Below, piece by piece: positions 22,441 through 36,090 of a stretch of 64,000 nt of DNA. Numbering within the stretch: the first letter of the stretch is position 1; the number at the start of each line of letters is the position of its first letter. Origin of the DNA: Hofstenia miamia (taxonomy: Eukaryota > Xenacoelomorpha > Acoela); NCBI GenBank assembly GCA_004352715.1, contig SCFE01000027.1, forward strand, positions 404,822 to 468,821. Reading direction: 5' to 3'. The notes below the pieces were generated by a model that made no database searches, was not told where the DNA came from, and worked only from the letters and a program-made list of their open reading frames with translations. The position numbers and the translations under genes are program-made.

Positions 22441-25135
22441 CTAGCCACATTTGCAAAATTAAAATCGTGCACCACTACGACATGTCCAGTTGAAAGAATG
22501 GTCTGAAGAAAAAGCCACTTTTTGCCTGAAGACTTGAGTAATTACTTTATCATCTAGTTTAGCCACTGTGCTGTTAAATAGTGATAAATATAATTGCAGA
22601 GAACGAACGAACTCATTAACTAGATGCTCTGAATCATAAAGAAGTCTTCCTGGTAGTCGATGAATCTGTGCATAAGGCATATTTTTGAAAATTTCTTTTG
22701 CAATTCAAGGAAGTAAAAGTCACGAAAAGGCACTACCGAATTGTACATGGAGTTTAATACCAATACATAAATTGCCTTAAATTCTATACATTGGCATAAT
22801 CGTCCTTTAAACAATGTTAAGTTTTTCTATAAAGCTATGTTTGACCTATTTTGATTTGTGAGCTACTGTAATCGCAACAAACTGTTGTAGGAATTTTGGT
22901 GTCATTACTCAGTAACTGCCTACAACATACTATGAAAAGTTTAGATTAATTAATTATAGCATTTGTGCTAGACGAAATTCAATGGGGTAACTATTATGCT
23001 GTTCTACATTACTTGAAAACATAAAATTGCTAATAAAAAGCAAATTAGCACCTTTTTCACAAATCTGATACATTAGCAATTAACATTGACTTTTAAAAAC
23101 AGCATAAAAAGCAACAAAGTAATTTTCAGAATTCTGATTCGTCTGTCAAATAGCAATGATGTAGAGCTGTTTTCCTTACATTTCTTCAAAATGTGATTAA
23201 TTATAATATTACCTTGTCAGTTAATGTTGCCTTATTTTCAATTTTTTGCATTTAAGTATATTTAAATGCAATGAAATGTATTTATAGCTGCCTCTTGGTT
23301 TCCTGTTAAATATGTATTCTGCTGTTAAATAAAAATTTATTATTCCCTGTAATATCTTAAGAAAACCTAAAAATAATGAATAGAATAAACACATCAAAAA
23401 GTAAACTGACATTGAATATCAAAATATGCTTGTGCGAATTAATTAATTAAATTTGATATAAAAAATTTTTCTAAAGATTTATGACTTTTGGAAATTATAT
23501 TTAGAATGTATAAATATTATAACATGTTTTCAAGGACCAAACCAAATACTTTTTTAAAGAGATTTTCCACATAAATTTTTAAAATTGATGTCTCGCATTA
23601 GCAAACAGTTGCAAATATTTGATAGCTTATTCCTATAATAGTGTAAAATTGAAGCTTGCAAATACTACATGTAAGTTAGTGACACAAAAAGTAAAACCGC
23701 CAACTAAGTATTTTTCTAACAGAAACAACAAAGAACGTACTCATCAGGTGCAAGTCATTTTCAGCAATGGTTTGAATAATCTGAGGCCCTTAGGAAAAGT
23801 TTATTATACATACTAAAATTTACATATGATTCTATCCATAGTAATCGGAAACCATTTCTAAAAAACTTCACAACGACAGTCATATATACTAGGGCAGATG
23901 TAGGTGCGGGGTCACGACCTCCTAAATGTCTAAAAGGAAAAAATCAAGTTTCAAATATTCTTATTTTCATGGAGACCAGAACTCGGAATAAATTGAAAAG
24001 TGTCTTAAGTAACAATTTAAGCAACATCAAGCTTTGCATCTCAACTGAATTCGGAAACATCCCGTTTGGTCAAATGCCACTTCCGTCAGAATATGAAAAA
24101 ATTTCGATTAAACACAAATCAACTTCTGATAAATTCTGATAAATCTTGAATTAAGTATTTCTCATCATTTTATATATATATATAAAATTAAATTTACAAG
24201 TAAACAGATGCATTGCAACATCAGAAATCCCCGCGTGACTTAAAGAATAACAGAGAAATTTTGATTCCATACGTAAAATCAATTACATATAAATGTTGTG
24301 CAAACTCTTAAAACCTTCTGACCGACCCAAATATATTTTAATTAGTAAACTGAAAATTATTTTATATTTTTTTATTTTAGTTCTTAATATTTTTGAAATT
24401 GCATTATGAAATATTTCTTAATTGAAAGCAATCAACCTCAAAGATCTCATGAGGGGGCATGTCTCCATATCCCTATCCCCATACCCCTGTTGTACACACT
24501 CATTGTTATTGAAAAATTGCCTTAGCAACATTTTGCATCCTATTCACTCAAAACCTTGCAGAATGATTTACACTGGTTTTTTTTAAATTTTTCAGATTTG
24601 TGGTATGTAAGGACCCAAATGGACGACAACTAAAAAAATCTATGTTTTTCAATTAATAGAGCATCAAATACAACCACTTAGTGTACAAAAAACATCCCAT
24701 TTTCAATTTGCTTAATAAATTGAATGGATATGTTCGACGTATTCTTTGCATTTACAATTGCATTAATAAATTCATAGATTTATAAAATTTATCAACAAAC
24801 ATTATTCAGCCATTTGGGTTGCCCTTAGGGTTTAATCTTTCAAATAGAAATTTGATATTTTTTGCAACGTATTTCAATACTTTAAATCTAGATTGCAACA
24901 GCTATCTGATAAAGGTTTACTATCAAGCCATAAAGTTTGCCTATATTAATTGACTAATATACAGTGCTGTAGATCTTTACACTAAACCTGACCATTTGCA
25001 GTGATAAAAGCATATATTTGATCCTTTTCAATTGCATGAATGTAACATTGTAAAAGAAAATTTCTCCTCAACTTTTCATTGAAATTTAGCATTTATTCTA
25101 TGACCTTGTAAATGGTCTCCCAAAATACTATCTCC

Positions 25136-25166
<31 letters not shown>

Positions 25167-25189
25167 TATTAATTTACTGAGCTTTATAA
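22441..25189. other. AT-rich intergenic sequence
   Basis: No gene recognised. GC-richer patches at 23895-23930 and 24450-24490 resemble degenerate transposon ends but share no clear target duplication. Confidence 0.45.
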
Positions 25190-25415
25190 ATGCGACCTGT
25201 TTCGATTCAAAATCTTTATCAGAACAAATTTGGAAGGAAAACTAATTACACTTAACTACACTTAAAATTAATTAAAATTGCATGCATTAGAAAATGTTGA
25301 TCTTATAATAATTTTTCTCTTTATTCATTAATCTTGATCTTATTTCTTTCTTTTTTTATAGTGATTCTATCCATGCAAAATCAATATATGATAAAGATTT
25401 TGAATCAAAACCGGT

Positions 25416-25420
<5 letters not shown>
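25190..25420. mobile_element. Inverted-repeat element with degenerate hammerhead-like termini (Penelope-like?)
   Basis: The left arm (25190-25220) and the inverse complement of the right arm (25390-25420) share about 28 of 31 bases and both abut (TA)n. Read outward, the left arm gives CTGATAAAG, a short GAT/ATC stem, GAAAC and GGTC. This is close to a minimal hammerhead ribozyme (CUGAUGA, stem II, GAAA, GUC). The right arm has the palindromic ACCGGT used as stem III in dimeric minimal hammerheads. Penelope-like retroelements are known to carry such motifs and to sit beside microsatellites. Core changes (G to A in CUGAUGA; GAAA to AAAA in one arm) argue that neither is active. Confidence 0.4.
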
Positions 25421-25448
<28 letters not shown>

Positions 25449-25451
<3 letters not shown>

Positions 25452-28400
25452 AGAAGATTTTTTCAAAAGACGAAACCATTCATTAATACAAAATAAAGTA
25501 ACTGCTTTCATCAAATAAACTCGACCTTGTTTCTATAGAATTCATCTTCTTATTGAACAACACTTTTCCGGTTTCTGTCTTTGTTCAAAGACTGCTGTAT
25601 TTTAACAACCTTTTAAGCATGTATCTTAAAATTTCAACTTAATTTATTCGATTCGCATCATATATGTTAACTTTTCAAAATCAAAGTGCAAATTACATAA
25701 GAGATGGTAAATTATTTTCAATGATAGTATCTTTTTCGAAATATTGATGCAAAGTTAACTGAAACTTATTTAACACAAGATTCAATTAAAAGTATTCCAA
25801 AACGGTAAAATCAATTCAAAATATGCTTTCTTTAGTATTAGTTCGTCAGTTATTGTAAATTTACCGAAATATTTGGGCCAAGCCCAAGTTAATTGGTCGG
25901 CCTAGCAGCATTGAATTTTTGGCAGAAGTCCAGGTCTATTTACTACTAAGACATCAACCATAGGGAGCATTATTTCCTCACTTCTATTGACTCTGGATTG
26001 GATTATGATATTCCTCATATTAGCTCTAGCAACTTAGAATGTTCATCATTTTAATGTAATCAAGTGCACAAATTCAAAATTTTCTTTAAAATCAATTGAA
26101 TATTGTATCTTAGCGATAGGAGATGTTGGAATTTGGATTTAAAATATATGTGTATGTGAGAAATATTTTATTCTAACTAGCTTTACCTTACTTACTTTGC
26201 TCACATTAAGAATAATAAGAGTCAAAGCACTATATTTGCTAAATGAAACAATTATGCTACAAACTAACTATATAATATTTATTTATAATAAATGTGTGTG
26301 TGTATGTGTCGATGCAAAAGCGCACTTTTTAATTTTTTTCTATATATTTTGTAATTTTTTTCTACTCTAATGTCATTGCCTAAATTGTTCCAAATATTTG
26401 AAGCTGCTTAATGAAAACGAGCATAGGAAGTACAGCTGCAAATATATTTATGTGATTGTGGATTTACTTTTAAGTAATTAGCAAGAAAAGACATTTATTC
26501 TCGACCATATTTATGCTTAAATAAAATTGCTGCTGCATGAAATTGTATTTGATATAGCGGGGACAACATATACTTTCGTCTGTATTCAGCAATTTGGTCA
26601 TCCTTTCGTACAAAATGTAAAGTTTTGGTGACCAATTAATAGTTTTTGATAATGAATAGCGGATTTTTTGTTAAGATTAATAAATAAAAATGAACAATAA
26701 TATAATTGTGATAAACAAAATTCATGCAATAGTTGAATGTGATACTCTGGTCCGAAATTTTTGAGTTGGTATAAGTATCTAAAGCGAGAAAGCATTTTTG
26801 TAACTTTTTTAGTAGAAAGTTATCAAATTTAATAATAAGAACAATAATAATAACAAAAACAATAACAGTGAAACCTATATCCTTGGCTAAAAAATAATAT
26901 CATTCATAAAATATTCAGATATTAGAAAAATGCATTTAGGCTTTACCACCACCAATAAAATTTAGGAAAAATCACTAGGTCTTTGGAAAGCTCAGCAATC
27001 AAAAGTTTATTGGGGATATAAAAATTCTATTTGGAATAGGATTAACACGTGGAGAAAGATGAAATTGTCAAAAATGATCCATCGGGTTAGCAAAACGAGA
27101 ATCAAAAGCATTATCTAGGCTATTCAATAAATATTATCGATGTGTTTAGAAAAATTATGCAAAAACTTTCTCTTGCTTAGGTTTTTCTTCTATTGAAAAA
27201 TTTTTAATTTTCTCTAGAATTAATTCAATTGTACTTTTATCAATATTCATATAAAAATTTTTTATATTCTTATTGTGGATTATCCTGGAATTTTGCAAAT
27301 TCCCAGGAATATAGAGATCAATTTCAATACAATCCTGGACAAAAAAAACTATCGATTAAAAGAATGAATTTTCTACATTACATAAAATTTTTGTACAATT
27401 TTATTGGCAATGAGTGAATGATTTGAAAGATTTGTAGATCTTACACAAAGCAAATACGTTTATCAACAAGATAATCTAGTTTTGATTATCTCTACACAGG
27501 TAAGAGGTTTTTTGTGAACCAAAAATTGCTCAATTTCTATGGCCTTTGCAAGCTAGATCTGAATCCTATTAATAACTGTTTACAGATGGTGAAGCAGTGA
27601 CTGGATTTTTAAGATATTCATACATATGATCGGTTATTTTAACAAAGATAGCAGGGGTTCCAAGATCTTGACCAAGTAAATATTACATCTTTGCTATTCT
27701 ATGCCCAAAATCTGTTGTACCAGCTAATTTTTATCATTAAAAATATGGACTTATTTCTAGACATTTTTAACATACTTTGTGGGTTTTGTAAATAGATATT
27801 TAATTTGATTAGTGAAGTCACTCAAAAATTTTAATAATTTTGTAAAAAACCAGAAATATTTGTCCAGGGTTCTACATTAAGCTATTGATACAGTGTCAGT
27901 GTGTATAAGTGTATGTATAGCAGATCAAACCTCTAAGAAAAGTGAACACAAATTTGTCTGATTATGTTTACCAATCGAGATGGATGATCCTAAATAATAA
28001 AAATTTATTATTTGATTTAAAAATTCACTCTTTCCCCTCACTTACTCTTAAAATTGTCTAGTTGTAGAAAATCAATTGAATATTTATATTTATTTACATT
28101 TGCACAAAAATTGTCATCTTAAGCATTTTAGTCTCTTTTATAATTTGTAGGAAAGGGAAATACCCCCTTTTTCCACTGTGTGGTAAACCTTAGGTGCACT
28201 AAGTCCCTAATAATAAGCTAATGTTATGCGTGTTATAACCATAAGTACAAACTGCAACATAACCAACAATTTTGTAATTACTTAACTTTAGTTAATCAAC
28301 AGCTAGTTAGATGTTATTTCAGAATGGACCCTATCCGGTTACAACACTGACTCTATGCTGACACCAACATTGCATTAAGTAATCGATGAGAACAGATACT

Positions 28401-31170
28401 GTAAAGCTTAGAAAACAAAAAAGTGTAAATAAACGAATAGATAGTGTTACTTGTTACTTCCTAATTCCTTTCCATCTCACGTCAACACAACTGTTTGTTA
28501 AATATTACAAAAGCCTACTGCTTTTTGGCTTGATTTCTCATAAATCTCTTTATTTTGTACATGCATGAGTAGTTGAATGGATTTTGTACTTGTAATTCAT
28601 TAACAAACTAATTTTTTAATTGATTCAAACATCTAATTTTAATAGGACATAATTGGAATCCAAACATGGTTTTCTATCTTAAATATTCAAATTTGCAAAT
28701 AGCACTTACTGTCATGTTAGTAAAAACCTGAAAGCTACGCTCAGTAATTTTAAGAGAAAGCATTTGCAGAGTTGACTTATTGGTCTTGAAATGTACCATG
28801 TCAACATCTGTATAAATGCATGTCTAGTGTCCTGGATATCCAGGAACATGAATAGACAAATGGAGCCACTTGAAGAAAACATATATTATTTTATGGAAAT
28901 GTGTATTCAAAGATGCTAAACATAAACGAGTGTGCTCTGCTTTGTTTTCCTGTTCATTGCTTAGATGTTGCTAATGAGAGAAATCCGCTTTAGGATAGAT
29001 GCCGAAGCACAAAGCAGATATCATCAGCTAATCGGATGATGAAAAATATCTTATAGACGCAGCCAATCATTTGATTTACATATAATATTATAAAAGTAAT
29101 ATTGATTTGCATTAGACGTTTTAATTCTACTGGGGAGATGTTTCAATTATCCAATTGAGAACAATATAATACATTGTATTTTACACCATATTTTATTATG
29201 TATCTATAGATTGCCTCATTGAATAAAAAATATTTCGTGTCATTGTGATGGCAAACTAAATATGCACTTGAAATAGATGATTATTTGATTAAATATCGAA
29301 ATCAAATATTATTGCCTAGATATTTCTTGGTTCTTGGAGAAGACAAGTAAAAAACTATTCGAATAGTTTCATTTTTGCATAAACATAATGGAGATATTAT
29401 TTACTCCAGCAAATTCAACCCATAATTGTTTACTAGAGACATTTACTTGTTGAAATAGAAACTTGAAGTGTATTAACAAAGTAAATAAATTTAATTCAAG
29501 CCATGCTATTTGCAGGGCAATTTTTTTACTTAAAAAATAAATTTTTTGATTTTAAATTTTCAAATTTTGGAATTTTTTGACAAATCCAAATTATGAATTA
29601 CATAAACTAAGTAAATTGCATGACCAAATACACTAAAGAATATAAAATCTATTAAATTGAATCTTATGCAGGACCAAGTATTTTTATACGTTTTCCAAGG
29701 CGAACGGTTTATCGTTTGCAAGTAGCTTGGACAACATGCTGAATAAATAAATATTCTAATGAGATGTTTTTATTAAGCGCGATGTATTTCAAACTTAATT
29801 GTTTTAACCATATTTGACATTTTGTCTTCAAAGTTTGGCTTTGCTTATATATGTTTAACAAGTAACCGTCTAAAGGCGCTTTAAACAACAATTTCCCTAC
29901 TTTTCCCAATTTATGACTTCTTTATTTTATAATTTTTATTACTTTTTTACTTAATAGCCCTTTAGCTAATCCTATCGCACACATTGTTGTATGTTTTTTC
30001 TAAGTTTGAACAAAAACAAATCAATGGAAACGTTTTGACTTTTTTTGACAAAACTTGTCCTAGCTTTTAGATATTTCTTGTACAAAATTTTTCCGAAATC
30101 ATGTTTGCCACTAGTTTATTAATTACTGAAAGCAAGCTCGACAGACTGGCCAGCTAATTTTAAGTATTGACCTACCCTAGTATCAGAGTACTGTTAATAA
30201 TTTGAGAGATTGAAGTTTACCATTTTAAACCAAATCTCAGTTCGTGCAGAATGGCTTATAACACTCGGACTATAACGAGTAACAAGCACGTAAAATTTGA
30301 ATATATTTGGAAAATAGTTTAGCTCAGCCTAGGACAATGATATTGTATTCCTAAAGCAGAAATAATTAACTCAGGTCTTTCAACCCTTATAAAAAATTCC
30401 TAGGTTTTTGAGGTTTTTAGCGATATTTTAAAGCTCAAGTATTCAGTAGTTACTAAAACCAGTAATAGATGCCAATTATTCTCAAGACAATATTTGATTT
30501 TTTGACCGTTTTACCCCAAGATTAGAAGGCAGACAAGAATTGTCAAAAGCAATGTCAAATCATTTTTCGATTTATATTCCTTATTTATTCCTCAGTTTTT
30601 TGCTTCACTAATGAAAAACTAATGTACAGAACCCCTAGCAGCAGAGTTAGATAACTTCTCAAGCAGGGTAACCTTCATTTCCTAAGTTACATATTACGCA
30701 AGTGAACCTGTTAATAGCATGAATATTTTTATGATTCTGGACGCGTATGACTAAAGCTCTAACCCTAAAATAGTCCATGTGATAATCCTAACCACAAAGG
30801 ATTCAATAAATAACCAATAAATATCTAAATATACTTTGCAACTACAGAGTAATTTTGATGACAGAAATCTTCTGAGAGTAATATTCTAAATACAATGCAA
30901 TATATCTTGGCCCAGAAAATATTATCTAGCGCCATTTTTCAAAGTTTTTCTTATATTTACGCAAATCACCAATTAGCATAAAAAATTAGTTTTTTTAACA
31001 AACCTATATATTTATGTTTAGGTATTGTAAATAGTGCATACACAAAAAAAATTTGAATAAATTTGAGGGAACAATTTTTTCTGTATAGTACAATAAAAAT
31101 TTTTGCTAACAACGTATATTTTGTTTACCGCCAGATATACATACACATCAGCAATTTATGTAGCGGCAGA
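25449..31170. other. Long AT-rich non-coding stretch
   Basis: No gene, transposon terminus or RNA gene could be supported on either strand. Short open frames here (60-66 codons) lack family motifs and are expected by chance. Confidence 0.5.
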
Positions 31171-32217
31171 CATATATATATATATATANNNNNNNNNNNN
31201 NNNNNNNNNNNNNNNNNNNNNNNNNNNNNNNNNNNNNNNNNNNNNNNNNNNNNNNNNNNNNNNNNNNNNNNNNNNNNNNNNNNNNNNNNNNNNNNNNNNN
31301 NNNNNNNNNNNNNNNNNNNNNNNNNNNNNNNNNNNNNNNNNNNNNNNNNNNNNNNNNNNNNNNNNNNNNNNNNNNNNNNNNNNNNNNNNNNNNNNNNNNN
31401 NNNNNNNNNNNNNNNNNNNNNNNNNNNNNNNNNNNNNNNNNNNNNNNNNNNNNNNNNNNNNNNNNNNNNNNNNNNNNNNNNNNNNNNNNNNNNNNNNNNN
31501 NNNNNNNNNNNNNNNNNNNNNNNNNNNNNNNNNNNNNNNNNNNNNNNNNNNNNNNNNNNNNNNNNNNNNNNNNNNNNNNNNNNNNNNNNNNNNNNNNNNN
31601 NNNNNNNNNNNNNNNNNNNNNNNNNNNNNNNNNNNNNNNNNNNNNNNNNNNNNNNNNNNNNNNNNNNNNNNNNNNNNNNNNNNNNNNNNNNNNNNNNNNN
31701 NNNNNNNNNNNNNNNNNNNNNNNNNNNNNNNNNNNNNNNNNNNNNNNNNNNNNNNNNNNNNNNNNNNNNNNNNNNNNNNNNNNNNNNNNNNNNNNNNNNN
31801 NNNNNNNNNNNNNNNNNNNNNNNNNNNNNNNNNNNNNNNNNNNNNNNNNNNNNNNNNNNNNNNNNNNNNNNNNNNNNNNNNNNNNNNNNNNNNNNNNNNN
31901 NNNNNNNNNNNNNNNNNNNNNNNNNNNNNNNNNNNNNNNNNNNNNNNNNNNNNNNNNNNNNNNNNNNNNNNNNNNNNNNNNNNNNNNNNNNNNNNNNNNN
32001 NNNNNNNNNNNNNNNNNNNNNNNNNNNNNNNNNNNNNNNNNNNNNNNNNNNNNNNNNNNNNNNNNNNNNNNNNNNNNNNNNNNNNNNNNNNNNNNNNNNN
32101 NNNNNNNNNNNNNNNNNNNNNNNNNNNNNNNNNNNNNNNNNNNNNNNNNNNNNNNNNNNNNNNNNNNNNNNNNNNNNNNNNNNNNNNNGATCATAGTATG
32201 CTGAAATGAGCTATATA

Positions 32218-32254
<37 letters not shown>
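31171..32254. repeat. (TA)n microsatellite region with 1000-N gap
   Basis: TA repeat enters exactly 1000 N (31189-32188); after about 30 unique bases another TA run occupies 32219-32254. Frames through it are artefacts. Confidence 0.95.
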
Positions 32255-32259
<5 letters not shown>

Positions 32260-32828
32260 TAAACTTTAATAATTTTTAAAGATTAGAATACAGGGAAGCC
32301 AAAATATATTTTAAAACTAATTTACGTTAATTTTTGCAATGTTATTGCGTCAATAATTTTAAAGAAAGAGTAACTTCCAAGATTTCCCAAAACGCAGTTT
32401 CCTTTCCTAAATCTAACAAAGAAGTTCGAACACATTAACCAAATTTAATTTAATCACGTAATGTCAGTGATATTAAAGTGTACGCTTAATTAAACTTAAT
32501 AAGATATTGAGGTTTAAAATAACTAAATATTACTCGAAATTTAATTAAAATAGCAAAATTGCAATTTAAAAATCTAAATATACATCAAATTGTCACTACC
32601 TTGATGTTAATTGACAGTCTAAATGTGAGCAACTAAATTCTACAAGATGTAAAAAATTTTAACAACATGCTACAATGTGAATTTTATGTGCAACTTAAAA
32701 AATATAAACTTTTTGATGTCAACATTATTCTACAGCATATTTGTCTACCGGAATTTGTAATCGTGGTATATTTCCTTTTTCTCCTTTTATCTTAGTTCCA
32801 AAAATAACACAATATGAAACGAATTTTA

Positions 32829-33470
32829 CAGGGTGGTACATTCTAATGTTCCACATTTAAAACTTTAAAAATTTCCATAATATTTGGTCAATTTGTGTGT
32901 GGTTTGTTGCAAGACAATCATTAACGATTAGAATTTTACTACATGTAAGCATGTTATTTGCATCTATTTCTGGCAAACGTTATTTCGAATCACTAACTTC
33001 AGGTGATTCTGAAATGAAAGAGAAGTTATCCAAAATTTCTAAAGTGACATTGGCAAAGGTTGGTTGGTTAGCTTATGTAGTTCAATACATTCGTATATTC
33101 AGGATGAGTATTAAAGACTTTGCTTTTGAAATAGTCACATGGTGTGAAATCTGGAGAACTTGACAGTCACTATATTTTTGGATAGCTATCTACACCTCTA
33201 TAAATCCATGCTTGTCAGCATTTAATTTAGTCATTCTCCTATAATTTTAGACAAAACTTTGATAAAAAAAATTAATCATCAAATTTTGGCAAAGTGGACA
33301 AAGCTGACTTTAGCAATATTAACATTCATGTCTAAGAAAACTGAACAAACGGTTGATCAAGATGAGTGGTGAACTCTAGTAACAATAATTATGAGTGTTA
33401 ACTCCACTGTGCATATGAAAATGTGCTTCATTGGAAAACAATAGTTGGCTTTGGAAATTTCATAAATGCA
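32829..33470 (-). pseudogene. Mariner/IS630-type transposase remnant
   Basis: On the minus strand one frame reads LLFSNEAHFHMHSGVNTHN (about 33440-33375), matching the mariner-like catalytic block FSDEAHFHLSGYVNKQN; here the first Asp is Asn. About 200 bases later comes SPDFTPCDYFKSKVF (33166-33120), matching the third catalytic block SPDLTPCDFFLWGYLKSKV with a LWGYL deletion. The 3' end reaches CATTAGAATGTACCACCCTGT at 32829-32849, a mariner-like terminus. Many stops and frameshifts interrupt it, and the 5' end was not found. It is a different lineage from both Tc1 copies. Confidence 0.7.
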
Positions 33471-34443
33471 AAATTCTGTCCTTTATTTGGTCTGAAAATC
33501 CTATTCTGGCTGCACAAATGTTAGAACTAAGTTCTTGTACGATTTTAAGATGGATGGAAATGTTTTAATACAAACCACACTAAGAATGACCCAATACTTA
33601 GAAAGTTATTAAAGTTTTCTTTTTAATCACCTGAATTTAGTGATTTAAAACAACCGCTGCCAGACAGGTTTATATAAAAACAACTTAAATATTTATATAT
33701 AGAAATATTTTGATCCTTAATTATTGTTTTTCAACAAATCACACGAAAATTGACCAAATTATTTTTTAAGTTATTAAAGTTTTAATTGTGGAGAATTACG
33801 ATGTATATTGTTTTAACAAATTTCAAAAACCAGAATACACATTCGCGGGTGCTTTAATTGAATAGTCTATCATAAATGTCTAATTTGTTTCAGGTGCATT
33901 TTATTTCTCATGAATATTATGCCAAATTGAAGTTTCATTTACATGCATGCTACTCGCGCAAGCTCTTTACTTTTCTACTGCTAAAGGTATATTGGGGTGG
34001 TTTGGCCTTAAGTCATTGTTCTTTCCTATTTTTGGTTGTAGGAATCCTCTAACATTCCTGAGGCTCCCTACCAATTGTTCAAATTTAACTGTATTAGTTC
34101 AGTGGCGCCATTTTAGAAAACTGTTAAGGGAGGTGAGGATTATTACTTGATGTGCACTGCATTAAAAATCACACACCTTTAATCCAGTAACTTTGTTGCT
34201 TTAGTGCAAACTGTTTTACAAATACTTCCACTAGCAGTAGGTATATAACCAACTTCATTTTTATTAACAACAATACAATGATTAATACAAAACATAAATA
34301 TCAAAACACTGAATGAGAGGATATTGTCGAAAATATTGAGAAAAATATCTAAGTTTATGTTATTCAACTTTCATCATTTGTAAGTTCAACTTTCTTTCAG
34401 TGGGCATTGTTGAACATAAATATCATTTAACTTGTCTGAAGGA
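33471..34443. other. AT-rich sequence, no gene recognised
   Basis: Probably includes the eroded 5' part of the mariner-like remnant just below it; nothing else identified. Confidence 0.4.
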
Positions 34444-34530
34444 GATGCTACACTGCAGATTGTCACCCAAACTTTTGTCTTTATTTTTGTGTGCTACAAA
34501 AGTTTGGACAAAAATCGTTAGTGTAGCCCC
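34444..34530. repeat. Short foldback hairpin
   Basis: Left arm (GATGCTACACT..CCCAAACTTTTGT, 34444-34478) and right arm (CTACAAAAGTTTGG..AGTGTAGC, 34493-34527) are imperfect inverse complements of about 35 bp around a 12-bp loop. A C12 run follows at once. The AAACTTTTG core resembles Tc1 terminal repeats, so it may be a solo terminus pair. Confidence 0.6.
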
Positions 34531-34539
34531 CCCCCCCTT

Positions 34540-35734
34540 TATAACTGAAAAACATCTCGCAATGGAAGCACTGGCTATAGGAAAAACGTTCTTGTACAAT
34601 TTCATTACATCAGAAAAAACCTACCTCTATTTCTGATAAATTGCGATAAGCTTCTACGATATCCAATTTATTACGCTGTTGGAGATTCTTTTTAAATTAT
34701 CTGGTTAGCTCTAAAATGCATTTTAGGCTCATAAATTCTTTCAACCAGGGCTTCGTGTTGTGCAATTGCACAGTATGAGCTTGTCTTATTTACTGCTACT
34801 ACTTGTATTTGCTTCAACCGCTAAGATAGAATAAAGCTATACCCACTTCCAATTTTCTCATATAAATGTATTAGGATGAACTACTGAGGGCAAAGCAAAG
34901 TGTTATAATGATCTAAATTTTGGCAAGAAAATAAAGACTATTAAGGATTATCTGTTCTCGCCAATCAGTGGTAAACCATAGTAATTCACTTGCTGGGATG
35001 GGATTCTTTTTGTGTTTAAATGCTAAAAAAGAGAAATTGGATTTTAACCAATTCATAGTATGAGCTTAATTGCCAGTTCATTCGCACGGAAAGTGCAATT
35101 TGGAGGATATGTACATTCTTATTTTAATGCATAACATTGTTTGTTAAACTGAATTTTGCATGTAATTGCAGCAAATCATGCATGGTATTATTCTCTTCCT
35201 TTTTAAATTTTTGATATTTTGACTTTTGTGTCTAGATTTAGATGGGCCATCGCCCTTCTTGCTCTCCTAGGCAGCACTGTATGAGTTCTTTAAATCAATT
35301 GAATAAAAAGCTAATGTAGGAACTTTCAAAATCGCATCATCTATGTTTTGGAAACACCATTGTGTATACGTATGCACTTAAAATAAGTTGAATTTGTTTA
35401 GGTGACTGAGATTTTGTAGAAAATATGCGATTGCAGAAGACATTCGAGCAGATAAAACGAAATAACATGAAATGGCAAAGTTATTGTTCAATGAAATGTA
35501 TTTCATTTTTCTTATTATGCTATCGATAAGAGATAAACGCACAATGCTTGACTGAAGCAGTAAAAAAGCTAACGTACGTTCGGTTTGCCGAAATTAGTAT
35601 GTTTTGCCTTACTATCTATCCCGTCTCAGGATTGGATAGTGTTTTGCATTCTTTTGTATATTATGTGGATAATATAAAATGAATACCAGAAACAATATTT
35701 ACATGTTTGTCTCATGAGTAAAAGTAAAAAGGTA
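34540..35734. other. AT-rich sequence, no gene recognised
   Basis: Nothing beyond low-complexity sequence was identified. Confidence 0.4.
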
Positions 35735-35742
35735 ATTCAAAG

Positions 35743-36082
35743 CAGAGGTAGAAAAGAGTCGACCTGACCCGCGATTTGGGTCAACTTTTTGTCAGGCTCG
35801 CGTCTGGTCGGGTAGAAAGTTTTTTCTCTTAAATGGGCTATGTCGGGTAAGTGAATGACGTTCATACAAATTGATGGTTACATCTATAAGTTTTAACGTA
35901 CATTGAACAATTGAACGGTGTGTTACATGTGACTGTTTTGTCGCGTGGCAACCACTGCATAGCAATTGCAAAGCATTTATTTTTCTTGCTACTGGCTAGC
36001 TAGTTAAGTGCAGTCGGGTTAAATTTAGCAAGACGGGTTGGGTTTGGTCTTATCCAAAATGTTTGATACATTTCCAGGCCTG
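35743..36082. mobile_element. Non-autonomous hAT element with perfect 8-bp TSD
   Basis: Octamer ATTCAAAG occurs on both sides (35735-35742 and 36083-36090). The element begins CAGAGGTAGAAAAGAGTC and ends TTTCCAGGCCTG, i.e. CAG...CTG ends with short imperfect terminal repeats. Subterminal DNA is rich in GGGTC/GACCC words in both orientations. At 340 bp it has no coding capacity. Confidence 0.85.
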
Positions 36083-36090
36083 ATTCAAAG

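Noticed and set aside
23895-24489. Possible hAT element with CAGATGTAGGTG and CCCCATACCCCTG ends
   Set aside because: Ends match poorly and flanking octamers do not agree.
31063-32209. Long open frames around 31-32 kb
   Set aside because: Again an artefact of 1000 N within a microsatellite.
34518-34540. C12 run as a regulatory or quadruplex element
   Set aside because: It is a single homopolymer run beside a hairpin; there are no multiple G/C tracts.
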